Source of the DNA: CAYNSX01 sp964400165
Lineage (GTDB): Bacteria; Armatimonadota; Hebobacteria; CAYNSX01
DNA: 39,670 nucleotides
Reading direction: 5' to 3'
Assembly: GCA_964400165.1 (NCBI GenBank)
Contig: CAYNSX010000022.1
Location: forward strand, 1 to 39,670
The position numbers and the translations under genes were made by a program. Within the stretch, counting starts at the first letter, position 1. Each line of letters opens with the position of its first letter. Positions 6,887-15,123 of the stretch are shown one piece after another. The notes under the pieces were generated by a model. That model searched no databases. It was given only the letters and a program-made list of their open reading frames with translations, and was not told where the DNA came from.

Positions 6887-7630
6887 CTACTTCCCCCCCA
6901 CCAACCTCAAAAGCGCGCGGAGCGGGTCGTATTTCTGGTCCACGACGCGCTCTTTCATCGGGATGATGGCGTTGTCGGTGATTTCGATGTGCTCGGGACA
7001 GATGTCAGAGCAGCACTTGGTGATGTTGCAGAAGCCGACGCCGCCGCTCTCGTGGATGAACTCCCGCCGGTCGCCGGTGTCGAGCGGGTGCATATCGAGC
7101 GCCGCCACCTTGATGAAGAAGCGCGGGCCGATGAAGTGCTGCTTGTTGTCCGGGTGGTCGCGGATGACATGGCAGGTGTTCTGGCAGAGCCAGCACTCGA
7201 TGCACTTGTGGAACTCCTGCGGGCGGTCGATGTCGGCCTGCTGCATCCGGTAGGTGCCGTCCGGCTCGGGCGGCTTCAATTGCAGGGGCGGGATGCGCTT
7301 GGCGATTTCGTAGTTCCAGGAGACATCGGTGACCAGGTCGCGCACGAGGGGGAAGGTGCGCATCGGCCCGACCGTGATCGGCTCGCCTTCGGCGAACAGG
7401 TTCATCCGCGTCATGCAGGTGAGCCGCGGCATCCCGTTGACCTCGGCGCTGCACGAGCCGCACTTGCCCGCCTTGCAGTTCCAGCGGATGGCGAGGTCGG
7501 GCGCCTGCGTCGCCTGCAGGCGGTGCAGGACATCGAGCACCACCTCGCCCGGTTGCCAGTCGACGCGGTAGTCGCGGAAGTCGCCGCCGGTCGCATCGCC
7601 GCGGAAGACGCGCAGGTGGGCTTCGGCCAT
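6887..7630 (-). CDS. sdhB: Succinate dehydrogenase iron-sulfur subunit
   Basis: A 247-residue protein with the three cluster motifs of the subunit that passes electrons from the flavoprotein to the membrane. The [2Fe-2S] ligands lie in CKAGKCGSCSAEVNGMPRLTC (shown here as CKAGKCGSC plus a Cys 12 residues on). The second set is CIECWLCQNTC and the third CNITKCCSDICPE. The start ATG (7630) overlaps the sdhA stop as ATGA and has GGAGG eight bases upstream; a GTG one codon earlier is less likely. It is the last gene of sdhC-sdhA-sdhB. The family includes fumarate reductases, but the fumarase gene nearby and the anchor type favour succinate oxidation. Confidence 0.93.
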   Translation of the reverse strand: MAEAHLRVFRGDATGGDFRDYRVDWQPGEVVLDVLHRLQATQAPDLAIRWNCKAGKCGSCSAEVNGMPRLTCMTRMNLFAEGEPITVGPMRTFPLVRDLVTDVSWNYEIAKRIPPLQLKPPEPDGTYRMQQADIDRPQEFHKCIECWLCQNTCHVIRDHPDNKQHFIGPRFFIKVAALDMHPLDTGDRREFIHESGGVGFCNITKCCSDICPEHIEITDNAIIPMKERVVDQKYDPLRALLRLVGGK

Positions 7631-9420
7631 CACTTTTCCTCCAAGAGCGACTTCAGGTCGGCGGGCATTTCGGGCCGCGGCTCCGGCGTCAGCGCCATTT
7701 GGCCGTCGCGCTGCCGGACGACCATATTCACCGCGCCGAATTTTGCGTCGGTCGCCGGGAAGTCGTTGCGGGTGTGGGCGCCGCGGCTTTCCTTGCGCTC
7801 GATGGCGGCGCGGGTGATGGCCTCGGAGACGACGAGCAGCGAACGCAGATCAATGGCCAGGTTCCAGCCCGGATTGTAGCGGCGCCCGCCCTCGACGCGC
7901 ACCGCCGCCGCCCGCTGTTTGAGTTCCTGCAGGCGCTCCAGCGCCTGCTGCAATTCCGACTCGGTGCGGATGATGCCGACCAGCGTCTGCATCGCCTCTT
8001 GCAGTGCGTGGTGTACCGCGTAGGGGCTTTCGCCCTCGGTGCGTTGCAGCGGCGCCACCAGTTCCTGTTCGGCGGCGGCGAGGTGCGCCGGGTCGGGCGC
8101 GGTGCTCTTCACCCGCTGCACATACTCGGCGGCGCCCTCGCCGGCGCGCCGCCCGAAGACGAGCAAGTCGGAGAGCGAATTGCCGCCCAGGCGGTTGGCG
8201 CCGTGCAAGCCGGCGGCAACTTCGCCGGCGGCGAAGAGCCCGGGCAGCGTCGAGGCGGCGGTGTCGGCGTCGACGCGCACGCCGCCCATCATGTAGTGAC
8301 AGGTGGGGCCGACTTCCATCGGCTCCTTGGTGATGTCGACATCGGCGAGTTCCTTGAACTGGTGATACATACTCGGCAGGCGGCGCTTGATGTACTCCGC
8401 CGGGCGGCGCGAGGCGATGTCGAGGAAGACGCCGCCGTGCGGGGTGCCGCGGCCCGCCTTCACCTCGGCGTTGATGGCGCGGGCGACTTCATCGCGGGGG
8501 AGCAGGTCGGGCGTGCGGCGGTTGCCCTCGTGGTTGTCGTACCAGCGGTCGGCCTCGGCCTCGTTGTCGGCGGTCTCGGCGCGGAAGAGTTCGGGGATGT
8601 ACTTGAACATAAAACGCTCGTTCTTGGCGTTCCGGAGTACGCCGCCGTCGCCGCGCACGCCCTCGGTGACGAGGATGCCGCGCACGCTCGGCGGCCAGAC
8701 CATCCCGGTCGGGTGGAATTGCACGAACTCCATATCCTGCAAGTCCGCGCCCGCCCAATAGGCGAGCGCCTGGCCGTCGCCGGTGTATTCCCACGAGTTC
8801 GAGGTGATTTGGTAGGCCTTGCCGATGCCGCCGGTGGCGAGGATGACGGCCTTCGCTTTGAACAGCAGCAGGTCGCCGCTCTCGCGCCGGTAGCCGAAAG
8901 CGCCGGCGATGCGCCCGTCGGCGACGAGCAGGCGGGTGACGAAGCACTCCATGAACACCTCGATGGGCTGGTGGATGGCGTGGTATTGCAGCGTGCGGAT
9001 GATTTCGAGGCCGGTGCGGTCGCCGACATGGGCGAGGCGGGCGTAGCGGTGGCCGCCGAAGTCGCGCTGCAGAATGCGCCCGTCGGCGGTGCGGTCGAAG
9101 AGGGCGCCCCAGCGCTCGAGTTCGAGGACGCGCTCGGGGGATTCCTGGGCGTGCAGTTGCGCCATGCGCCAGTTGTTGAGGAACTTGCCGCCGCGCATCG
9201 TGTCGCGGAAGTGCACTTTCCAATTGTCCTCGGGGTAGACATTGCCGAGCGCGGCGGCGACGCCGCCCTCGGCCATCACCGTGTGCGCCTTGCCGAGCAG
9301 CGACTTACAGATCAGGACGGTCTTGGCGCCGAGCGCCGCCGCCTCGATGGCGGCGCGCAGGCCGGCGCCGCCGGCGCCGACCACCAGGACATCGCACTCG
9401 TGTGTTTCGCAGGCCGCCAT
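7630..9420 (-). CDS. sdhA: Succinate dehydrogenase flavoprotein subunit
   Basis: The 596-residue product begins MAACETHECDVLVVGAGGAG, a classical FAD dinucleotide-binding site. H46 in KAHTVMAEGG matches the histidine that covalently carries FAD in SdhA/FrdA. Active-site signatures QFHPTGMVWP, HYMMGGVRVD and GANRLGGNSLSDLLVFG are all present. It oxidises succinate to fumarate at the cytoplasmic side of the membrane. Its ATG shares one base with the stop of the membrane anchor gene (TAATG) and its stop overlaps sdhB, so the three subunits are translationally coupled. Length is normal. Confidence 0.95.
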   Translation of the reverse strand: MAACETHECDVLVVGAGGAGLRAAIEAAALGAKTVLICKSLLGKAHTVMAEGGVAAALGNVYPEDNWKVHFRDTMRGGKFLNNWRMAQLHAQESPERVLELERWGALFDRTADGRILQRDFGGHRYARLAHVGDRTGLEIIRTLQYHAIHQPIEVFMECFVTRLLVADGRIAGAFGYRRESGDLLLFKAKAVILATGGIGKAYQITSNSWEYTGDGQALAYWAGADLQDMEFVQFHPTGMVWPPSVRGILVTEGVRGDGGVLRNAKNERFMFKYIPELFRAETADNEAEADRWYDNHEGNRRTPDLLPRDEVARAINAEVKAGRGTPHGGVFLDIASRRPAEYIKRRLPSMYHQFKELADVDITKEPMEVGPTCHYMMGGVRVDADTAASTLPGLFAAGEVAAGLHGANRLGGNSLSDLLVFGRRAGEGAAEYVQRVKSTAPDPAHLAAAEQELVAPLQRTEGESPYAVHHALQEAMQTLVGIIRTESELQQALERLQELKQRAAAVRVEGGRRYNPGWNLAIDLRSLLVVSEAITRAAIERKESRGAHTRNDFPATDAKFGAVNMVVRQRDGQMALTPEPRPEMPADLKSLLEEK

Positions 9421-10193
9421 TAGAAAATGATGTGGAAGTCGTGAATGACGCCCATCGCCACCAGGCGCACATAGAGGTCGGTGAGGCCGACGCCGAAGAG
9501 CGACAGCCAGGCGAAGAGTTGGTGGCGGTGGTTCAGCACACTCACCCAGCGCCAGAGCCGGTGGCGGACCGGCGCTTTCGAAAGGACATCGAGGCCGCCG
9601 CCGCAGAGATGGCGGCACGAGTGGCAGGAGAAGGTGTAGAGCGAGAGGAGCGCCACATTCGCCCAGAGCACCACGGTGCCGACGCCGATGCCAAAGCCCT
9701 CGGGGAAGTTGAACGCCTTGAGCGCGTCCCAGGTGAGGATGACAATGAAGACGACGGCGAGGTAGAAGAAGTAGCGGTGCAGGTTCTGGATGAGGAGCGG
9801 GAAGCGCGTCTCGCCGACATAGACGCCCCGCCGGTCGGGCACGGCGCAGGCGGGCGGCGACCCGAAGAACGAGCGGTAGTAGGCCTTGCGGTAGTAATAG
9901 CAAGTCACCCGGAACCCGCCCGGCGCCCCGAGGATGAGAAAGGCCGGCGAGAGCGTCCACCAACTGCCGATCAGCGGGAACGAAATGTGCTCGCAATTCG
10001 CGGAAATGCAGGGCGAGTAGAACGGCGAGAGGTAGGGGTCCCAGTAGTAGAAACCGTTCTGGAACGCCGCCCAGGTCGAGTAGACGATGAAGGCAGAGAG
10101 GCCGAGGAAGACGAGCAGCGGCGATACCCACCAGGCATCGCGCCGCAGCGTGCGCGCCGGACTCGGGTGGGTGGCGGTGGTACCCGCGCTCAT
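9420..10193 (-). CDS. Succinate dehydrogenase single-chain membrane anchor, Cys/His-rich
   Basis: A 257-residue membrane protein with about five hydrophobic segments (residues 22-42, 78-92, 140-158, 170-188, 225-247). It is positioned as the anchor of the complex and is longer than classical SdhC or SdhD, as in mycobacterial-type Sdh1, where one chain replaces both. C62 and C67-E-H69 on one side, and C190-H-S-C193-R-H195-L-C197 on the other, are candidate metal or haem ligands. An iron-sulfur cluster is suspected by analogy with what I recall of mycobacterial Sdh1; see findings. A GAGGAG site precedes the ATG. It is divergent from the protease gene, with 98 bases between the starts. Confidence 0.82.
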   Translation of the reverse strand: MSAGTTATHPSPARTLRRDAWWVSPLLVFLGLSAFIVYSTWAAFQNGFYYWDPYLSPFYSPCISANCEHISFPLIGSWWTLSPAFLILGAPGGFRVTCYYYRKAYYRSFFGSPPACAVPDRRGVYVGETRFPLLIQNLHRYFFYLAVVFIVILTWDALKAFNFPEGFGIGVGTVVLWANVALLSLYTFSCHSCRHLCGGGLDVLSKAPVRHRLWRWVSVLNHRHQLFAWLSLFGVGLTDLYVRLVAMGVIHDFHIIF

Positions 10194-10291
10194 GCCGTCT
10201 CCTCGCGTGATGGGGCCGCTGACGCAGGTTCGAGCATACGCCGTTTTTCCCCTGCTTGCCCCGGTTGTCGCCGTGCGACCGCGCCGCTAGT

Positions 10292-11155
10292 ATGCCTGCG
10301 CCGATGAGACGGGCGACCAAACCAAGTGAAGCGGAACGCGGGCGGGCCTGGCTGCCGGCCGACTGGGCACACACGGTGGTGCTGCTCGAAGAGGAGGGCG
10401 AGGCGGAGGGGAAGCGGCAGTTCGAGCCGGTGGCCACGGCGTTCCTGCTGACGCATCAGGGCGTCACCTTTCTCGTCACCGCCAAGCATGTGGTCGCCAA
10501 GGCACACACCATTGCCCGCATCAATCTGCGCGGCCGGGTGCAAGGACGCCCGCGCACCGAACGGGTGCGGCTGGAGACGGTGCAAAAGAAGACCGGCACC
10601 GGCTGGCTAACGCACGAGTCGCGGAAGGCCGATGTGGCGGTGATGGTCTTTCCGTTGGACGAGCGGCGGATGGACGCCCGGCCGATCGACACCGACGCGC
10701 TGCGCGAATGCCGCGTGTTCATGGAGGGCGACGACATCCGCTTCCTCGGCTTTCCGCTCGGCATCACCGAGAAGGGGCATGTGCACCCGGTGGTGCGCGG
10801 CGGCATCGTGGCGCTCAAACAGCACGACGACACCTTTCTGATCGACGCGCTAGTCTTCCCCGGCAACAGCGGCGGCCCAGTGTTCTTGAAGGAGCACGAG
10901 CTCGACGGGCGGCGCGTCCTGGGCGGGCCGTGCGTCATCGGCGTCATCAGCGAGTTCATTTCATGGGTGGACACGGCGGTCAGCTCGACCTCGCAGCGGG
11001 CGCGGGTGCAGTTCGAGGAGAACGCGGGACTGGCGGTCTGCTGCGGAATGCGCTATGTCTTGGACATTCTCGACCGGCCGGAACTGCGGCGGCTCTACCG
11101 CGCCGCGCAGCCGCCCGCCGCCAAGCCCCGGAAGACTCGGAGGAAGCCAGCGTGA
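10292..11155 (+). CDS. Trypsin-like serine peptidase domain protein
   Basis: With ATG 10292 (or 10304) the product has 287 residues. The chymotrypsin-fold triad is visible: H66 in LVTAKHVVAK, D114 in RKADVAVMVF, S193 in FPGNSGGPVF. No signal peptide, membrane segment or PDZ domain is apparent, so it is not a typical HtrA/Deg protein and is probably cytoplasmic. The tail (KPRKTRRKPA) is basic. A weak promoter-like pair TTGTCG-17 bases-TAGTAT ends right at the start codon. Its stop overlaps the GTG start of the downstream lyase gene (GTGA), an unexpected pairing of a protease with a metabolic enzyme. Confidence 0.85.
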   Translation: MPAPMRRATKPSEAERGRAWLPADWAHTVVLLEEEGEAEGKRQFEPVATAFLLTHQGVTFLVTAKHVVAKAHTIARINLRGRVQGRPRTERVRLETVQKKTGTGWLTHESRKADVAVMVFPLDERRMDARPIDTDALRECRVFMEGDDIRFLGFPLGITEKGHVHPVVRGGIVALKQHDDTFLIDALVFPGNSGGPVFLKEHELDGRRVLGGPCVIGVISEFISWVDTAVSSTSQRARVQFEENAGLAVCCGMRYVLDILDRPELRRLYRAAQPPAAKPRKTRRKPA

Positions 11156-12594
11156 GAGCAGCGACGCGCATCGAAAAAGACTCGCTCGGTGAGGTCGCCG
11201 TGCCGGCCGACGCACTGTACGGATCGCAGACGGCGCGGGCAGTGGCCAACTTCCCGATCAGCGGGGTGCGGTTCCCGTCGTCGTTCATCGCGGCGCTGGC
11301 GACCGTCAAGCGGGCGGCGGCGGAAGTGAACAAGGAACTGGGCCTCCTCGACCCTGCCATCGCCGACGCGATTGCAACGGCCTCGCAGGAACTGCGCGAC
11401 GGGAAGTGGCACGAGCAGTTCGTCGTCGACATCTTCCAGGCGGGCGCGGGCACTTCGACGCACATGAACGCCAATGAGGTCATCGCCAACCGCGCCATCG
11501 AGATGCTGGGCGGCAAGCGCGGTGACTACACCCGCGTCAACCCGAACGACCAAGTCAATTACGGGCAGTCCACCAACGATGTCATCCCGACGACCATCCG
11601 CCTCGCGGCCCTCTCGCTCTTGCCGGCGTTGCTCGAGGCGATGAAGCAACTCGTCGGCGCGTTCGACGAGAAGGCGAAAGCATTCGACGGCGTCTTGAAG
11701 AGCGGGCGCACGCACCTGCAGGACGCGGTGCCGGTGCGCCTCGGGCAGGAGTTCGGCGCCTACGCCCGCGCCATTGAAAGTGACGCCAAGCGCATCGCCG
11801 CGGCGGGTGAGGCGCTCAAGCGCCTCGGCATCGGCGGCAGCGCCGCCGGCACCGGCCTGAACACGCACCCCGAATATCACAAGCGGATGGTAAAACGGCT
11901 GTCGGAACTGACCGGCCTCGAACTGCGCAGCGGCGGCAACCTGTTCGAACTGATGCAGTCGCAGGCGGACGCTACGCATCTGTCGGCGTCGCTGCGGACG
12001 CTGGCGCTGACGCTGACGCGCATCTGCAATGACCTCCGGCTGATGGCATCGGGCCCGCGCACCGGCTTCGCAGAAATCGGACTGCCCGCCGTGCAGCCCG
12101 GCTCCTCGATTATGCCAGGCAAGGTGAACCCGGCGCTGCCCGAGATGCTGACGATGGTCTGCTTTCATGTCATCGGCGCCGACACCTGCATCGCCTTCTG
12201 CACGCAGGCCGGGCAACTGGAACTGAATGTGATGATGCCCATCATGGCGCACCACCTGCTGTTCTCCCTGACGGTGATGACGACCGGCCTGCGGGCGTTC
12301 ACGAACCAGTGCGTGCGCGGCATCACGGCGGACGAGGAGATGTGCCGCTACTGGCTCGACCGGAATGTGATTGTCGCCACCGCGCTCAACCCGCACATCG
12401 GATATATGCGAGCGGCGGAACTGGTCAAGGAGTCGCTGGCGACCGGGCGTCCGGTGCGCGAATTGGCGGTGGCCAAGGGGTACTTGACGGAGAAGGAAGT
12501 GCGACGCATCCTACACCCGCGCCGGATGACGGAGCCGGGAATTCCAGGCCAGACGGAGTCCGCGACGGCGCCGGCGGAGCCAGCGTCGGATTGA
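11152..12594 (+). CDS. Class II fumarase / aspartase family lyase
   Basis: A 480-residue member of the fumarase-aspartase superfamily, with the signature GSSIMPGKVNPALPEM, HLQDAVPVRLGQEF and GQSTNDVIPTTIR. GTGLNTHPEY and the MPGKVNP variant favour fumarase C, whereas the N-terminus (DSLGEVAVPADALYGSQTARAV) and PNDQVN are compatible with aspartase. Closeness to sdhCAB supports fumarate hydratase, but this is contextual. The GTG start at 11152 has CGGAGG upstream and overlaps the protease stop. A hairpin follows the gene. Confidence 0.88.
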   Translation: MRAATRIEKDSLGEVAVPADALYGSQTARAVANFPISGVRFPSSFIAALATVKRAAAEVNKELGLLDPAIADAIATASQELRDGKWHEQFVVDIFQAGAGTSTHMNANEVIANRAIEMLGGKRGDYTRVNPNDQVNYGQSTNDVIPTTIRLAALSLLPALLEAMKQLVGAFDEKAKAFDGVLKSGRTHLQDAVPVRLGQEFGAYARAIESDAKRIAAAGEALKRLGIGGSAAGTGLNTHPEYHKRMVKRLSELTGLELRSGGNLFELMQSQADATHLSASLRTLALTLTRICNDLRLMASGPRTGFAEIGLPAVQPGSSIMPGKVNPALPEMLTMVCFHVIGADTCIAFCTQAGQLELNVMMPIMAHHLLFSLTVMTTGLRAFTNQCVRGITADEEMCRYWLDRNVIVATALNPHIGYMRAAELVKESLATGRPVRELAVAKGYLTEKEVRRILHPRRMTEPGIPGQTESATAPAEPASD

Positions 12595-12598
12595 TGCA

Positions 12599-12617
12599 CG
12601 GCCGCTCGGAGCGGCCG
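12599..12617 (+). terminator. Perfect GC hairpin after the fumarase/aspartase gene
   Basis: CGGCCGCTC-G-GAGCGGCCG, nine-base arms, starts five bases after the stop codon. There is no T-run, so it may be an attenuator or mRNA-stabilising hairpin rather than a full terminator. Confidence 0.45.
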
Positions 12618-12642
12618 CACACTTCGATAGGGGAGAAGCGCG

Positions 12643-12816
12643 ATGTTCCAGGACAAAGAGGAAAAGGACCCCGAGGAAGACGAGGAGGAAGAGGACGACT
12701 CCGAGTTGGACGACTTCGACTGGGATGAGGACCTCGACGACCTCGACGAGGACGAAGAGGACGAGGAGGAAGAGGAGAAAACCGACAGCGTCGAAGCCGA
12801 CTTCGACGATCTGTGA
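12643..12816 (+). CDS. Hyperacidic 57-residue protein
   Basis: An ATG at 12643, preceded by GGGGAGAAG, opens a 57-codon frame ending in TGA at 12814-12816. By my count 38 of 57 residues are Asp or Glu; the sequence starts MFQDKEEKDPEEDEEEED and ends TDSVEADFDDL. It has no Cys or His and is probably disordered. The GTG start of the next gene overlaps its stop (GTGA), which argues that it is really translated. Possible roles are DNA mimicry, a cation- or protein-binding chaperone tail, or a partner of the lipoprotein gene downstream; none is demonstrated. It is not related to any family I recognise. Confidence 0.72.
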   Translation: MFQDKEEKDPEEDEEEEDDSELDDFDWDEDLDDLDEDEEDEEEEEKTDSVEADFDDL

Positions 12817-13712
12817 GGCCCCGCGCCCGCCGCCCGCGCGGCGCGTCCTGGCTCCTGGCCCTCGCACTCGTCGCCGGCGCCGGCTGCGCGAAGCAGCCCA
12901 GCGCCGCGGGCCCGGGCACCGGTGCGCCGCCGCCCTCCGGCGGCCTGCACGCCGGCGAAGTCCGGGTCACCTGGTTCGGACAGTCGTACTACCTGTTTGA
13001 GGATGCCGCCGGGCACCGGGTGGCCATCGACCCCTTTGGAGACATCGGATTGTCCCGGCCAGCCGTCGAGGCCGATGTCGTCCTCGTCACCCACGAACAC
13101 TTCGACCACAACAATGTGGCGGGGGTGGGGGGCAGCCCGATTGTCGTGCACGGCCTCGGCGCGGACGAGCGGTTCGGCCCCCGCCTCGGCGCCGATCAGC
13201 CGATGGCGTCGGGGACGACGAAGCAGGCGGTCGTCCTCGGCGACATCCTGAAGGACGGCGCCATCACCGTCATTCCCGGCTATCATGACGACCGCCGGGG
13301 CGCCGACCGCGGCGAGGACGCTTTCTTCCGCTGGACAATGGGCGGCATCGCCATCTGTCACTTGGGTGACATCGGACAAACAGCGCTCTCCGCTGACCAA
13401 CTGAAGGCGATCGGGACGGTGGATGTGCTCTTCATCCCGGTCGGCGGCAAATTCACTGTGAATGCGGAACAGGCCGCGGCGCTGATGGCGCAGGTCAAGC
13501 CGCGGCTGACTGTGCCGATGCACTACCGCATCCCGCACTTGAGCGTGGAGATCGACGGCGTGGACGCCTTCTTGCTGGGCAGACAGTTCTGGACGGCGCC
13601 CTCGAATTCCATCGTGCTCAAGAAGGACGCGGAGCGCGGCGTGACCGTCGTGGGGGAGTCGGCGCCGCCGGCGAGTGTGCCCGTGCTGGTGTTCAGCAGC
13701 CCGCCGAACTAA
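12813..13712 (+). CDS. Metallo-beta-lactamase-fold putative lipoprotein
   Basis: A 299-residue protein starting at a GTG that overlaps the acidic gene's stop. The N-terminus is basic then hydrophobic and ends AGAGC (Cys25), a somewhat weak lipobox, so it is probably membrane-anchored. Residues 94-99 (HEHFDH) in LVTHEHFDHNN are the metal-binding motif. Later YHDDRRG, CHLGDIGQ and a C-terminal PMHYRIPH follow the UlaG-like / YtnP-like subgroup that hydrolyses lactones or phosphodiesters. The substrate is unknown. Ribosome binding appears to rely on coupling to the upstream frame. The gene is convergent with the GAF protein, with four bases between the two stops. Confidence 0.87.
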   Translation: MRPRARRPRGASWLLALALVAGAGCAKQPSAAGPGTGAPPPSGGLHAGEVRVTWFGQSYYLFEDAAGHRVAIDPFGDIGLSRPAVEADVVLVTHEHFDHNNVAGVGGSPIVVHGLGADERFGPRLGADQPMASGTTKQAVVLGDILKDGAITVIPGYHDDRRGADRGEDAFFRWTMGGIAICHLGDIGQTALSADQLKAIGTVDVLFIPVGGKFTVNAEQAAALMAQVKPRLTVPMHYRIPHLSVEIDGVDAFLLGRQFWTAPSNSIVLKKDAERGVTVVGESAPPASVPVLVFSSPPN

Positions 13713-13716
13713 CCGG

Positions 13717-14424
13717 TCAGGCGACGGCTGCCGCCAGGCGGGCGGCGCAGCGCTGGGCAATCAATTCGAGGAAGCGGCGCTGGTCATCGTCGAAGGCGTC
13801 GGGCTGGTCGCTGTCGATGTCGAGCACCCCGAAGCAGCGCCCGGCGGCGACAACGGGGATGACGATTTCCGACTGCGTCTCGGCGCTGCATTCGAGATAG
13901 CGCGGGTCGGCGTGGACATCGGGCACGATGATGGTTTCCCGGGCGCTGGCCGCGGCGCCACACACGCCTTCATCGAGCGCGATGGTCTCGTGGCAAGTCG
14001 GGCGGCCGCGCGACGGGCCGAGGGTCAACTCGGTTTGGTCGCCGTTCAGCAAGTAGAAACCGACCCAGTCATAGAGGCCGAGCCCCTGATGCAGGGCGGC
14101 GACGACGCCATCCAGTCCGTCGGTTTCAAGGCCGGCATCCACGGCGCGCAGCACGGACATCATGTCGTCGGTGAGGCTGCCCTCGCCGCGCCGCCGGCGG
14201 GTCCGGCGCGGCGTGCCGCCGTCGACCGATTCCAGCACGACTTTCACGCCAAGCCGGCTCGCAAGCTCGGTGAGCGCCTTGCTGACGCGCGCCTGCAGGT
14301 CGGATTCGGCGCGCCGCAACGAGTCGAGTTCATCGGTGATGGCCTGCATACGGCGGTCAATCTCCTGGCCGCGGGCGCGGATGTCATCGAGCGTCTCGAG
14401 ACTGCGGGCGGAACCGCGCGGCAT
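13717..14424 (-). CDS. GAF-domain protein, free methionine-(R)-sulfoxide reductase-like, with N-terminal coiled coil
   Basis: The C-terminal half (about residues 100-235) matches the fRMsr type of GAF domain: WVGFYLL, C144 in RPTCHETI, C155 in EGVCGAA, C179 in ECSAETQSEIVIP and GVLDIDSDQP. The three Cys are spaced as in fRMsr enzymes, which reduce free methionine-R-sulfoxide. Residues 1-60 form a probable coiled coil (DIRARGQEIDRRMQAITDEL), followed by a basic patch RRTRRRR at 73-79; neither belongs to standalone fRMsr. It is the last of three co-oriented genes, with the upstream stop three bases before its ATG. Confidence 0.82.
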   Translation of the reverse strand: MPRGSARSLETLDDIRARGQEIDRRMQAITDELDSLRRAESDLQARVSKALTELASRLGVKVVLESVDGGTPRRTRRRRGEGSLTDDMMSVLRAVDAGLETDGLDGVVAALHQGLGLYDWVGFYLLNGDQTELTLGPSRGRPTCHETIALDEGVCGAAASARETIIVPDVHADPRYLECSAETQSEIVIPVVAAGRCFGVLDIDSDQPDAFDDDQRRFLELIAQRCAARLAAAVA

Positions 14425-14427
14425 TCG

Positions 14428-14805
14428 CTAGGCGTCCTTCTCGCGCAGCCCGTTGCCGTGGTCAAAGCGCGCGACGAGGTTGAATTCTTCGGCGAAGTCG
14501 GCGAGCAGCGTTTCCACCTGCCGTTGCAGCGTCACCTTGCGAATGGCCAATTGGTTGATCTTGCCCTGAAATCCGTCAATTTCGCGGTCGAGCACTTCGA
14601 CTTCAGTCACGACTTGTTCGAGCCGGGTGTCGGCGTCGTCGAGGGACAGCTCCGGCTCAATGGCGGCTTCAATCGGCTCGTCGAGCTCTTCCTTCGGCTC
14701 CTGCGCCAGCGATTCGAGGGCGATCCGTTTGAAATCATCGAGTTCGAGCGGGCCCCTCGCTTGATCGAGCAAATCGCCGAAAAACGACTCATCGTTATCA
14801 GGCAT
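14428..14805 (-). CDS. Coiled-coil hypothetical protein
   Basis: ATG 14805 with AAGGAA upstream gives 125 residues starting MPDNDESFFGDLLDQARGPL. The N-terminal half is acidic. Residues 65-115 (TRLEQVVTEVEVLDREIDGF, IRKVTLQRQVETLLADFAEE) have heptad character. No known family is recognised. It sits between the other coiled-coil gene and the GAF protein, whose N-terminus is also coiled coil, so the three products may assemble together. Confidence 0.7.
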   Translation of the reverse strand: MPDNDESFFGDLLDQARGPLELDDFKRIALESLAQEPKEELDEPIEAAIEPELSLDDADTRLEQVVTEVEVLDREIDGFQGKINQLAIRKVTLQRQVETLLADFAEEFNLVARFDHGNGLREKDA

Positions 14806-14842
14806 CAACCGTTCCTTGGTGCAACGCGTCGAGGCATTCGGT

Positions 14843-15076
14843 TCACTCCGCCGGTTCCTCGTCGTTCGTACTTCGCTTGCGACGCGGGCGGCCGGTGGGG
14901 GTGGTCGCCAGGTCCGCCTGAATGCCGACGCTGCGGGCGGCGCGGCCCAAAATGGTGGAGGCGGCGCGCCGCAATTCAACCTTTTCGGCTTCGAGGCGTT
15001 CCAGTTCTGCGCGCAACCGCGCCGTGGACGATGCAATACGCTGTTGCTCGCGCCGGAAGTCTTGCAGGGAAGTCAC
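14843..15076 (-). CDS. Short coiled-coil hypothetical protein
   Basis: A 77-residue protein from a GTG at 15076 with GGAG upstream. The sequence TARLRAELERLEAEKVELRR is a clear coiled coil, followed by a basic C-terminal tail (GRPRRKRSTNDEEPAE). It is the first gene of the three-gene minus-strand group ending with the GAF protein. Function unknown. Confidence 0.62.
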   Translation of the reverse strand: MTSLQDFRREQQRIASSTARLRAELERLEAEKVELRRAASTILGRAARSVGIQADLATTPTGRPRRKRSTNDEEPAE

Positions 15077-15123
15077 TGGGGGTTACTCCGTGTCAAAATG
15101 CTAGCACCGTTCTGCGGGCGTCG

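Noticed and set aside
8004..9423. Long plus-strand frames opposite sdhA
   Set aside because: They lie wholly antisense to sdhA, which has full-length catalytic and FAD motifs; their composition is repetitive and has no domain signature.
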